Program-made: the position numbers and the translations under genes
DNA from: Trichomonas vaginalis G3
Lineage: Eukaryota > Parabasalia > Trichomonadida > Trichomonadidae
DNA length: 64,000 nt
NCBI RefSeq assembly: GCF_026262505.1
Contig: NC_067208.1
Coordinates: 16,067,962-16,131,961 of the forward strand
Reading direction: 5' to 3'
The notes under the pieces: model-generated
What the model saw: only the letters and a program-made list of their open reading frames with translations
Told to the model about the DNA's origin: nothing
Database searches by the model: none
Part shown: piece after piece, positions 41,686 to 51,437 of the stretch
Layout: every line of letters begins with the position of its first letter
How positions within the stretch are numbered: the stretch's first letter is position 1

Positions 41686-42360
41686 GTCTACAACTATCAG
41701 AGATACCATGATCATTTTTCTTTTTCTTATTGTTTTGTAATAAAATGCCGTTAATTGAAATGTTTTCAAAAGATATAATTTCATATTATGACATATCATG
41801 TAATATGAAGAAATATTTCATAATTCATGTAACATGATCTTGGCATTAAGAGGATGAAGTATGGCGCTTTATCATTTGATGAATAGATCAAATAATCTCA
41901 AATATATGTTCACAGATGTGCCCAAGAATGTATTATCCAGCCAACTGTAATGTGTTTTAAGTTTTAAGGATATTTGCATCGGATAGGGAAAAACAATAAA
42001 TGTTCATCGAAATTTTGTGATGAATAGAAATAGAATCCTTGTAGTTTAAAACCAATTTTTGTGTGATGGTAAAATAATCATTCATGTCTGTTGACATTAT
42101 TTTCAAAAAATATTCATATTGTTGGAACCTTTTTAACCTAAGTAAATATGTCATAAATACAACAGATGCCAATTCTAAAAATCGGAAAGATAAAGCTAAA
42201 ACTGAATTTTTTGAGTGATACATCATCTTCAATTTGATTTCTCTTAAAAAAAAAGAAATAAGTTTCATTACTTCCTTTTGGGGAAAAAAGTTTAAATGAA
42301 AGGCTCCATTAAACTATTTTTCTTTATTTAACATCGAATTTAAACATTTAGTAGAAGTTC
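41686..42360. other. Intergenic, no gene seen
   Basis: AT-rich. A 103-codon frame on the minus strand (41,957-42,268) lacks recognisable features and has random-looking composition. Confidence 0.5.
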
Positions 42361-42893
42361 TTATTGAATTTCGCAGCATCCATTACTAGAATCCTCAGAT
42401 TCTTCCTTCTTCTTTCCATCCTTAGAATTATTCTGTTTCAAAACAAGGCGGCAGATTTTTTCGAAGCCTTTGTTAATGTTATCATTTTGATTGGTTGAAA
42501 CTTCAATAATTTCAGTGTTGTTCCATGAGCTAGAAGATTTGGCTTTAGCATCTTCAATTGGGATGGCATGTGGTGCTGGAAGTTCGCATTTGTTTGCAAA
42601 TATGACACATGGTGGATTCTGAGTCTTCTTTATGCGGACGATATCGTCATAAAGCTCACTAATGTAATCGAAAGAAGACTTGTCATCAACTGCATAAACG
42701 ATCACAAAGGCATCGCTTTGGTCTAAATAACGTGATCTTAATTCCTTAAAATCATCCTGGCCATTTGTATCGATAATATCGCAAACAACAGTTTCACCAT
42801 CAATAGAAATGTTTTTCTGAAGCTCGTCTTCAATTGTTGGAGAATTTGATTCATCGTGATTTCCGTTAACGAACCGTAATGCAAGAGTATATA
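42361..42893 (-). pseudogene. Ras-family small GTPase, 5' end missing
   Basis: The remaining 177 or so codons begin in the segment right after the P-loop (LALRFVNGNHDES) and keep the switch I/effector part (SPTIEDELQ), switch II (DTNGQDDFKELRSRY), the NKxD-type base-binding box (FANKCEL) and a C-terminal polybasic region with a CEIQ prenylation box. The P-loop (GxxxxGKS) is absent. Upstream the sequence changes to the repeats of the Mutator-like element, so that element or a rearrangement with it removed the 5' end. No 5' Ras fragment is seen beyond the transposase gene. Probably not functional. Confidence 0.8.
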
Positions 42894-44930
42894 AGAATTT
42901 CCGAAAAAGTGACACCCAAAAAAGTGATACTTTCAATAGGGAGTAACACTTAAAAAGTGACAATTTAAAATTCACAATAAATACAAATAATAAATTTTTT
43001 AGTCTATTAAATTATTCTTTTCTTTGAAATCCTCCAAAAATTCTTCGAAATGTTCTAAAATATAACCTGGAGAATTATAACAAAATTCATTAATTTCTAA
43101 CATATACGTATCTAACAATTCATTTGGAATTTCAAACGATCTTAAATATGTAATTGAATTTTGTATCTTCTCATTTATTTGAGAAAGTTTTTCTTCAGCA
43201 TTTTCCAATAAAAATCTTAATGGATTCAAATTGGCTTCTTGATTCTGAACAAAATTTAATACTTGGTATAAACGTGATTGAACTTCTCTTTTCAATTTTG
43301 TTTTATAATCTGTCAATCGAGGCTCGCGAATTCTAATTGAAGGAATAAAACCTGTTTGAAGTAAATTGTTTTTAATACGATAAAAGTAATTGGGTGCAAC
43401 TTCTTCTAAAAGATTTTTGACAAAAACATCAATTCTTTGATTTTTAACGCAGCCAAAATCGTGATATTTTATCTTTTTAAATAAAGATTCAGAAACGTTA
43501 TTCACAACGGTTAATTCATTTGGTCTGGCAGCGGCTATCCACTGTTGTTTATGAATGTCCCACTGACGTGTAAAGTATTGATTAAATTCCAATTGATCTT
43601 GAATTTTATCAATAATGTGCTCTTTATACATTTTTGCAGCATCTTCTTCTGTGCAATCACGATAATAACATAAAATGTTCATAAATTTTTCGACTTCTGA
43701 TCTAATCTCTTCATCATTTATCTTTGAGAGATTCTTTTTAAGTGCGCGTATTACATGTAGCGCGCACCAAAAGATATTGCACTCCGGAAATGAATTCCTA
43801 ATCCCGTTGAAAATGTTTAGTGCACAGTCAGACATGATAAATTCAGGTTCTGTGTGAGTTGTTTCAAAATATTTACTTAAGCAAAAAGAAATATTTTCAC
43901 TATTATCTGGATATATTATAAAATAACACAAAGGGATAGAATGAGTATTAGCAAATTTGGTAGCTAATACATAAAAAGGAAATCCATGAATAATTAATTT
44001 AAACGTAGAGTCTAAGTGATAAATTGGTGGTTTTTCATGAATTTGAGAGATCATATCATTATCAGAGTAAATAAAAACCAATTTGTCTGGAAAATCAGTA
44101 TCTTCACCTTGAATGTCAAAATAAATAAGGTCATCATGTTGATCTTCCCATTGATTAACATAGTTTTGTAAAGATTGAAATTGATTTAAAGATATGTCTG
44201 GTAAAGATCTCATAAGATCTTTTTGTTGTAAATAATATTTCAATTGATTGATTGCAGTTTGTTTCATAGTCATGTGAATACAAGTATGATCTTTAGGTAT
44301 TTCAAGCGTTTTGTTGACTTCTTGTGTTGCATTAAGTGGACTTCCGTGATTCATGAGAAATTTTTTAATCCAAGCACGGTAAGTACCACTTGTAGGTGTA
44401 TTTTTATGTTGTGGTGGTGGTCCTGAGTGAATATGAGTTAAGTTTGCAGATTTAAAAATGTAATTGTCGAAATTTTTAATAAATTTAAAGCCTGCTGGGC
44501 AGCCTTCGTATTCGCATCGGTGGTAGATTAATACTCCTGTTCCAATTGATAGTTTTTGTGGGTCTTTGACAAATCTTATGTTACCATGCAGCTCTGCAGC
44601 TATAACAAAACGAGAATATTCTAAATATCCTATGGCTTGATCAACCTCGCATGGAGGATCGGGTGGAGGATGTTGCATTGAGCAGCAAAAAGGAAAAATA
44701 AAATTGAAAACTCACATTGAAAAAATAACGGTTTAATAGAAAATATTTTTTTTCTTCTGAAAAAGAATTATCTTTGAGTATCTAAATTGGGATAAAGGAT
44801 ATAGAATAGATAACTAGTACTTAATATATGATACATGTACACGAAATGGAAGAATGTGTACTAAAAGAAAGAGAAATTTTAGCTTAATATTTTACATACG
44901 AATCAATTATCTTTGGTTAAAAGGTAGAAT
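42894..44930 (-). mobile_element. Mutator-like element (MULE)
   Basis: A DNA transposon centred on the transposase gene at 42,999-44,678. Its left edge abuts the Ras remnant and carries iterated AAAAAGTGACA-type words (42,903-42,962). A matching inverted repeat was not seen on the right (44,680-44,930), so that end may be missing or diverged. Right of it lies the hairpin array. Confidence 0.65.
42999..44678 (-). CDS. MULE transposase
   Basis: 559 residues, one open frame. The N-terminal 100 residues hold a zinc finger of FLYWCH/WRKY-GCM1 type (CEYEGC then HIH). The transposase core follows: YHLDSTFKL with the first Asp (about 221), FIMSDCALNIF with the second (about 284), CALHVIRALKKNL (the C/H pair usual in MULEs), and NNVSESLFKKIK with the catalytic-region Glu (about 397). 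A coiled C-terminal part ends the protein. It would cut and paste the element. No signs of decay, so it may still be or recently have been active. Confidence 0.85.
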   Translation of the reverse strand: MQHPPPDPPCEVDQAIGYLEYSRFVIAAELHGNIRFVKDPQKLSIGTGVLIYHRCEYEGCPAGFKFIKNFDNYIFKSANLTHIHSGPPPQHKNTPTSGTYRAWIKKFLMNHGSPLNATQEVNKTLEIPKDHTCIHMTMKQTAINQLKYYLQQKDLMRSLPDISLNQFQSLQNYVNQWEDQHDDLIYFDIQGEDTDFPDKLVFIYSDNDMISQIHEKPPIYHLDSTFKLIIHGFPFYVLATKFANTHSIPLCYFIIYPDNSENISFCLSKYFETTHTEPEFIMSDCALNIFNGIRNSFPECNIFWCALHVIRALKKNLSKINDEEIRSEVEKFMNILCYYRDCTEEDAAKMYKEHIIDKIQDQLEFNQYFTRQWDIHKQQWIAAARPNELTVVNNVSESLFKKIKYHDFGCVKNQRIDVFVKNLLEEVAPNYFYRIKNNLLQTGFIPSIRIREPRLTDYKTKLKREVQSRLYQVLNFVQNQEANLNPLRFLLENAEEKLSQINEKIQNSITYLRSFEIPNELLDTYMLEINEFCYNSPGYILEHFEEFLEDFKEKNNLID

Positions 44931-45975
44931 TGTTGGCTATGATGTACTGATTCATGATCAGTACATCATAGCCAACAATTCCTTATACAAAATTCAAAAA
45001 CTTGGGTGCAATCAGTTCTGATTGCACCCAAGTTTTTGAACTTTCTTGAGGGAATTAAAGGGTGAGAGATTTATAGTCTATCTATATATCTCCCACCCTC
45101 TAATTCCCTCCCTGACAGCGGGAAACTTTGTCTGAATGTTAAACTATTCAGACAAAGTTTCCCACTGTTTGCGAAGGAATTGTTGGCTATGATGTACTGA
45201 TTCATGATCAGTACATCATAGCCAACAATTCCTTATATAAAGTTCAAAAACTTGGGTGCAATCAGAACTGATTGCACCCAAGTTTTTGAACTTTCTTGAG
45301 GGAATGGAAGAGTAAGAGGTATACATTATGAATATATACCTCTTACCCTTCCATTCCCTCTCTGACAGCGGAAAACTTTGTCTGAATGTTAAACTATTCA
45401 GACAAAGTTTCCCGCTGTCAGCGAAAGAATTGTTCCATCTGGTGCATAGAGTGTGAATCTATGCACCAAATGGAGCAAGTCCCTCGCGAAATTGCCAAAA
45501 CTTGCGTCGCATTTCAAAGATTGCGACCCAAATTTTGGCGATTTCTAGTAGAGATGGAGTATTTTGAGTCACTGACCTATATGCAGTGGCTCAAAGGGCT
45601 CCATCTCTACTTTGAAGCAAGGAAACTTTCCTCGAAATTTTGATAATTTGAAGAAAGTTTTCAAGCAATTAACAAAGGATTACTCGCTATGAGGTAAAAA
45701 TTCTAGATTTTCACCTCATAGCGAGAGCTTCCCTTTCATTGCTTGAAAACTTTCCCCAGCTTCAAAATTGGGGAAAGGGCTGTAAAGTCGACTCCGATAC
45801 CAGCAGGTACCAGAGTATTTAAAAGAGAAGCCCTCGTACGAGTTTCTATGAAGACCTTCTCATTCAAGAAGATCTTAATAGAAAATCGTACGAGGGCATT
45901 GGAAACTCGCGTCTGGTACATGTTGGTACCAGAGTGTTTGAGATTTGAAGACTCTGGTACTAACATGTACCAGAA
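44927..45975. repeat. Array of about 12 contiguous long hairpins
   Basis: Nearly every base lies in a stem. Unit 1: H1 44,927-44,981 (25 bp perfect, 5-base loop), H2 44,993-45,040 (23 bp), H3 45,048-45,110 (29 positions, 3 mismatches), H4 45,114-45,169. Unit 2, offset by exactly 250 bases, repeats H1-H4 (45,174-45,421). Then H5 45,430-45,478, H6 45,488-45,545, H7 45,547-45,611, H8 45,621-45,662, H9 45,653-45,754, H10 45,750-45,777, H11 45,796-45,930 (inner stem 45,830-45,897), H12 45,913-45,973. Stems in H5-H12 have spaced mismatches and G-T pairs. There is no coding frame. Candidates: a cluster of small-RNA precursors, a structured noncoding RNA, or a foldback DNA. None can be confirmed from sequence alone. 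Confidence 0.9.
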
Positions 45976-46163
45976 TTTATGATGAATTTAAGATGGACCA
46001 TTATAAAATGGTAGCGGTTTGTTTCAAAAAATTTTAGATGAGATTTGCATAGATATAGATTATATGATTTATACATATGAAAAATAATATATAAAAATAT
46101 AATTTTGAGATAATTATGTAAATAATATTTTAAATATTTGAATTTGAGGTATAATTTTATAGT

Positions 46164-46190
46164 AAAAAAAAAAAAAAAAAAAAAAAAAAA
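46164..46190 (+). repeat. Poly-A run (27 A)
   Basis: Twenty-seven consecutive A between an AT-rich spacer and the GC-rich left side of element D (a GGCACTTCGTGCC hairpin at about 46,206). It may mark a junction, an inserted cDNA end, or an assembly artefact. Confidence 0.9.
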
Positions 46191-46239
46191 GGTAGTGGGG
46201 CTTCCAGGCACTTCGTGCCTTCTAGCCCCCGAAGATGTT

Positions 46240-47029
46240 TAGTATAAATGAAGTCTTTACAAAGTCTTTACGAAGAAGTCTTAACAAAACATTTACGAAG
46301 AAGTCTTAACAAAACATTTACGAAGAAGTCTTAACAAAACATTTACGAAGAAGTCTTAACAAAACATTTACGAAGAAGTCTTAACAAAACATTTACGAAG
46401 AAGTCTTAACAAAGTCTTTACGAAGAAGTCTTAACAAAACATAGACAAGAAAGTTCATGAGTGTAAATGACCCAAAAATATATTTTATGTTAGAATGTTA
46501 GATCTAACATGTTTTCTAACACGTTTTCTAACATCGTAGAAAACTCTCGAAAATCATGAAATTTACACCAAAAATATATTTTATGTTAGAATGTTAGATC
46601 TAACATGTTTTCTAACACGTTTTCTAACATCGTAGAAAACTCTTGAATTTTCATGAAATTTACACCAAAAATATACTACTAGGGTCATTTACGATGAAAT
46701 CTCAACAAAACATTTACGAAGAAATCTTAACAAAACATTTACGAAGAAATCTTAACAAAACATAGACAAGAAAGTTCATGAGAAATTAGATGAAGAAGTC
46801 TTAACAAAGTCTTTACGAAGAAATTCATGAGTTTTCTACGATGTTAGAAAACATGTTAGAAAAGGTGTTAGATCTAACATTCTAACATAAACATTATTTT
46901 TTGGTCATTTACGCTCATTTACGATGAAATCTCAACAAAGTCTTTACGAAGAAGTCACAATAAAACATCTGTCAAAAACCGCTTTTCTGTCACTTTTCAG
47001 GAAAAAAACATTTTTATTATATATATAAA
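46240..47029. repeat. 25-bp tandem repeats and AGATCT palindromes
   Basis: A 25-bp unit (ACGAAGAAGTCTTAACAAAA plus CATTT) is repeated about seven times at 46,250-46,445 and again, less regularly, at 46,690-46,830 and 46,930-46,970. Three GTTAG-type palindrome units have cores near 46,503, 46,601 and 46,875, the last in reverse orientation. No gene. The right end is the methyltransferase leader. Confidence 0.85.
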
Positions 47030-47788
47030 ATGAATTTTACAAAACCACCGTTACCCTTCTTTGGAAATAAGAGTAGATGTAAAGATATTCTATTGAGAGA
47101 ACTTAAGAAACTACCGAATGGTCTAACATTTGTAGACTTGTTCGGTGGAAGTTTCTATATATCTCATTTGTGCCATACAATATTTCCTGACTCAAAGATT
47201 ATATGCAATGACTTCGACAACTATATGAACCGTCTCAAACATATACCAGACACAAACAATATATTGAAAGAGTTAAAAGAAAAGATACCTATAGGTAAGA
47301 TGGAACGTATACCATTAGATAAGAAAAATATTGTCAGAGAGGTTTTGAAAAAGGCAGAGTATATTGACTGGGATAGTATATCTTCTAGACTATTGTATAG
47401 TGGTTCTATAAGAGTTCATGACATTGAAACACTTATGTCAAACGTTTTATATCTTAACTATACAAATGTTTTCAAAGAGAACATAGAAAAATATATTGAG
47501 GGTATAGAGTTTGTGAGATGTCATTGGACAGAGTTGTATGAAAAATACAAAGACAAGGAAAATGTTTTCTTTATAGTGGACCCGCCGTTCTATAACACAT
47601 ATGATTTTCAATACCAAGTAGACTGGACTTTGAGAGACTCTTTAGAAACTTTAGACGTTTTACATAACCATCCATGCTTTTACTTTACATCCGATAAAAG
47701 TGGTTTGGAAAGTGTCATGAGATGGTTAGAGGACATACATGACTATGAGTTTAGATACGATAAGATAGAATATAGAGAGGTCCTATAA
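47030..47788 (+). CDS. N6-adenine DNA methyltransferase (Dam/D12 class)
   Basis: 252 residues, whole. The order is that of the D12 class: an N-terminal PLPFFGNKSR segment (motif X), FVDLFGGSF (motif I, SAM binding) at about residue 35, and FIVDPPFYNTY (motif IV, the DPPY catalytic box) at about 186, with a target-recognition part between. It would put methyl groups on adenine in DNA. Adenine methylation is known in T. vaginalis and Polintons are known carriers of such enzymes, so it could mark element or host chromatin. The start lies in TATATATAAAATG. Confidence 0.85.
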   Translation: MNFTKPPLPFFGNKSRCKDILLRELKKLPNGLTFVDLFGGSFYISHLCHTIFPDSKIICNDFDNYMNRLKHIPDTNNILKELKEKIPIGKMERIPLDKKNIVREVLKKAEYIDWDSISSRLLYSGSIRVHDIETLMSNVLYLNYTNVFKENIEKYIEGIEFVRCHWTELYEKYKDKENVFFIVDPPFYNTYDFQYQVDWTLRDSLETLDVLHNHPCFYFTSDKSGLESVMRWLEDIHDYEFRYDKIEYREVL

Positions 47789-47831
47789 ACTGGAGAAAGT
47801 GTCATAACAAAGAAATTTTACTAGTAAGTAA

Positions 47832-48300
47832 ATGTGGTTTGAAATAGGACTACTTGTTTTAGGTTTTTTCCATTGTGTCATTTACTTATTTGACGTGCAG
47901 AAAGATATAGAGAATATGAAGATGAACCAATGCCTGCAAATGTTCAGCATATGTACTCGTAAGAGATATTTTTATCTAATATTAAATGGACGCACAGAAC
48001 TTAGCGAATGCACAGCAACCTGGACAACCAAACCCAGAGAATATTCCAAATGAAGTTAGAATACAAACTGCAATGGCAAACTATGGTCAAGTGCCAACAG
48101 ATGTACAAATGCAAACTGCCATGTCAAATGACGCTGCGTTAGGTTTGCCACCATGGTATGCAAATATGAGATGGAAAGAGTTTTATACAAACCCTGAAGT
48201 GGGATATAAACAACTCTATGCAGATGACGCGAACACAGAGTTGACCCAGAGTATGTTTTCTACCAGAGGAGAAATAGAATGTATGAGCTCCAGTTAAAGA
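47832..48300 (+). pseudogene. Two overlapping small Polinton proteins
   Basis: The first (47,832) starts with a signal-anchor-like helix MWFEIGLLVLGFFHCVIYLF. The second (47,986, in TATTAAATG) is Gln/Asn/Pro-rich with repeated QTAM segments (VRIQTAMANYGQVPTDVQMQ in part) and LPPWYANMRWKEFY. Probable membrane and virion proteins. State uncertain, at least one break. Confidence 0.45.
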
Positions 48301-48359
48301 ATGCTATGGAACTCAGAAGGAAACGTAAGAGACTAGGTGGACATTAGATTTTTACATAT

Positions 48360-48600
48360 AGTAAAATGGTTTCTTCAGTAGTATTGGAAACTTCTTTCGA
48401 AATGTTGGAAGAGGTATATGGAATGGAATAAAAACCGTAGGAAGAGGAATTTGGAACGGAGTCAAAAATATTGGTAAAAGAGTAGGTCAGTTTGTTGGTA
48501 TTATACCTAAAGACCCTGAACCAGAAGAACAAGCTCCTGTTATACAACAGCCTGAACCTGCACCACAGTCTAGTTGGCAACAAATCCAACACCTCAACCG
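48360..48600 (+). pseudogene. Short amphipathic protein (pVI-like), element D
   Basis: Translation shows repeated amphipathic segments of the kind GRGIWNGIKTVGRGIWNGVK followed by a Pro/Gln/Glu-rich tail, close in style to the proteins at 29,180 and 52,244. Putative membrane-active virion protein. Broken. Confidence 0.4.
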
Positions 48601-48619
48601 TATTAAAAATTATATTTTT

Positions 48620-49451
48620 ACTGTTCGATAGTAGTTGTATATGAGACTAAGTTCTAAGTAAAACGCATGGTATAATGGAACTATTCTCTTTCTCCATCTG
48701 TTGTAAACCATACTTGAAAGTCTGAAATACTTCCACTCGGTGGTTCATATAGCTTTGTAGGTTTTTCGTAAAAGTCATTTGCCAAGCATAAAAAAGAGTT
48801 TTGTGCACCAGAAAATGAAGCATGAACTATAATAGCATTGAGTCGAAAACATTTTCATATGTTCCATTAGGGTTTTCGACTTCATAAAAGTTCGTGTACT
48901 GGATATTCTGCAGGCTGATTTAACATCCTCAAAAATCTATTACCATGCCAAGTTGTTATATTTTGTAGAAATATAAACGTCTTCTCCAAGGTCTTCTATT
49001 CTATTGAATTTAACAGTTGCATTTTTCCTGTCATATAAATATCGAGATGGTACTCTCCTTCGTCAATGTTGTACTGTTTTGCATATTCGAGATAGATATC
49101 GTTTTATTTTTCTTGAAAAAGCTTGAAGAGTTGTTTCTAAGTTTACAAGCAAACTAACTTGTAAAAGTTTTCCCTGTTCAAATTCTCATACGTACGTTTC
49201 TCTTTGTTATAGTATCGAATTTCAAAAGCGACCGTAATGGGAAACCATGTATGGCTCTGAAATGAATTTCATTCTACGAAAGCCAATAGCTTTTGACGGA
49301 TGGGTCTCTTAGCCATCTAACGGGTAGTCAAAACGATAGCCTTCATGCTTTACGGTCTCTGTCTCAAACTTTTGACCGACATTCGTAAAAATTCATCTAA
49401 TGGTTTAGTTGTAGCAACTCTTGAATTTTCTTTTTCTATTGGAAGCATATT
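48620..49451 (-). pseudogene. Capsid-type protein remnant (54,872 family)
   Basis: On the minus strand, from MLPIEKEN near 49,451, pieces such as TTKPLDEF, EGYRFDYP and AKAIGFRR recall the protein at 54,872. Heavily broken. It shows that this gene family was carried by a second, diverged element as well. Confidence 0.5.
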
Positions 49452-49464
49452 TTATCTAGAATAA

Positions 49465-51275
49465 AAATGTCGAAAGAAACAGCGTCATATGAGAGAAATA
49501 AAACACAACCGACAACTCATTTTGCAAGCTCTAAATATAGAACACAACAAACTTTTCAAACTATTCTAAGATATCTGAGTCATTGAAAGAAGGAAACTTA
49601 AAACTGACGATAAACCCAATGACAGACGAGTTTCTATTTCAAGACAACAAGAACGAATACTGTCTGTGTAAATCCAACAAAAGGAACTTTAAACGAGAAA
49701 CCTATAAAAGAACTTCTTTTGAAAGCAGATGTTTGACAACAAAGCTGACAAAGAGTATGTCATTGAAAAAGTTCAAGAAGAACATGACAGAGCAGATGCA
49801 ACATATGCAACAAAAGAACATACTCATCCTGAACTAGCGGACAAAACATATGTTGACAATAAAATGTCAAGTGAAGTGACAAGAGCTGACAAAGAATATT
49901 CTAAAAAGACTCATACACATACCATTGCAAATATTACAAACTTACAAGAAACCTTAAACAGGAAAAGTGACGTTGGACATACACATACCATTGCAAATAT
50001 TACAAACTTACAAGAAACCTTAAACAGTAAAAGTGACGTTGGACATACACATACCATTGCAAATATTACAAACTTACAAGAAACCTTAAACAGTAAAAGT
50101 GACGTTGGACATACACATACCATTGCAAATATTACAAACTTACAAGAAACCTTAAACAGTAAAAGTGCCGTTGGACATACACATACATCTTCTGAAATAA
50201 CAGACTTAAACGTTAGCCTTGAAAATAAAGCAGAATAAAACATATGTCAATGAAATATACCAAAGTTTAGTTGGAACAAAAATATTGAGACTATGGTTGG
50301 TGACTTTTCTGTCAATGAAGAAAACAAATATTTTAGATGGCAGTTTGTACAGTCCTTAGAAAATGGTACACGGTATGAAACTCATTCCGAAAAATAACAA
50401 TGAAATGTATGTAAGCTATAAAAAGAACGATGGTACACAAGTTAAAGTTCCATTAGACAACAACTGCTACTTAACTTCTATGGAGACGAACAAAAGAAAT
50501 ATTTAAGAGTTTATGAAATGGCAATATGACATTGCCTGACCCAGCTCCAGCACCATATTATTATGACTATGGAGATGACGTTAGAACACCACATGTAGAT
50601 GAACAAAAGCTAACATTATATTTAGTATTTTTATAGATATAAAAGATATAATGCAATAGAAAAAACGAGAATAGTATACTATTATGAAGATGACAGAAAT
50701 AAATATTATAGTCAAGGACTTTACTACCCTGAAACATAAGATTATATTATAAAAAATATTCTGACATGAACCAGAAGAAACCTGAAATAGTTCACTATAT
50801 TTTAAGTTCAAAAGAGACAATCCTATAATATTTCATATGTTTTGATTTAATGAACCCAGTAGGTTCTATTTACACGTCAATGGAAGCAAGAGGTCTCAAG
50901 CAATGTTTTGGTGTTGTGTGCATGGGAACAAATAGTCGACAGGTTTTTGTATTGTGCAAACTCTTCAAAGGAAAACAGGTGGAAGTAAAACGATTTCAGG
51001 TGAAACTTACCGCACATTCACTACATAGATTTAAGTACATCTCAAGCAGGTTGGCATAAGCATAGATATTGGGATTGGTCAGGAATGACAAAAGGTAAAG
51101 GATATGATGTTAAAGGACGACGTTAAGTTTGCTATAAATTGTTACTGGGATGACACGCAGGGAGAAGGAAACCATACACATTTTCGTTTTCAGGATATAC
51201 GCAAACAACGGGACAGAGTAAAAGACTACATGCCACCTTACATGACAGTTTACGCATGGTATAGAATTGCTTAGT
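49465..51275 (+). pseudogene. Phage-like tail-fibre gene, element D, broken
   Basis: The first part has fibre-type modules: four tandem 66-bp repeats (49,917-50,190) encoding HTIANITNLQETLNSKSDVG, nearly identical to each other. Downstream, pieces of the collar-type C-terminal domain remain (MNPVGSIYTSM near 50,850; HTHF and MPPYMTVYAWYRI near 51,180-51,270). Broken, with many breaks. The repeat identity indicates recent expansion. Confidence 0.65.
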
Positions 51276-51437
51276 CGTCATTTTTCAACTTCTTTAGCAT
51301 ATTCGTCTGGAGTTGTCTTATATTTGTTAGGAACTGTCTTTGAAAGTATACCACCTTGAACTTTGACAGTTTGAAACGAGGTCTGACAATAGTAGTTTTA
51401 TCTTCTGCTTGCAGTCTGTACATTTTGCCATGTTTGC

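Noticed and set aside
44927-45975. CRISPR array
   Set aside because: There are no identical repeats with unique spacers; the units are hairpins of differing sequence, and only one 250-bp duplication exists.
45386-45982. Small ORFs in the hairpin array
   Set aside because: They run across stems and loops on both strands and have no protein features; chance frames in GC-richer DNA.
49911-50243. Cys/Val-rich frame on the minus strand
   Set aside because: It is the reverse strand of the 66-bp fibre repeats.
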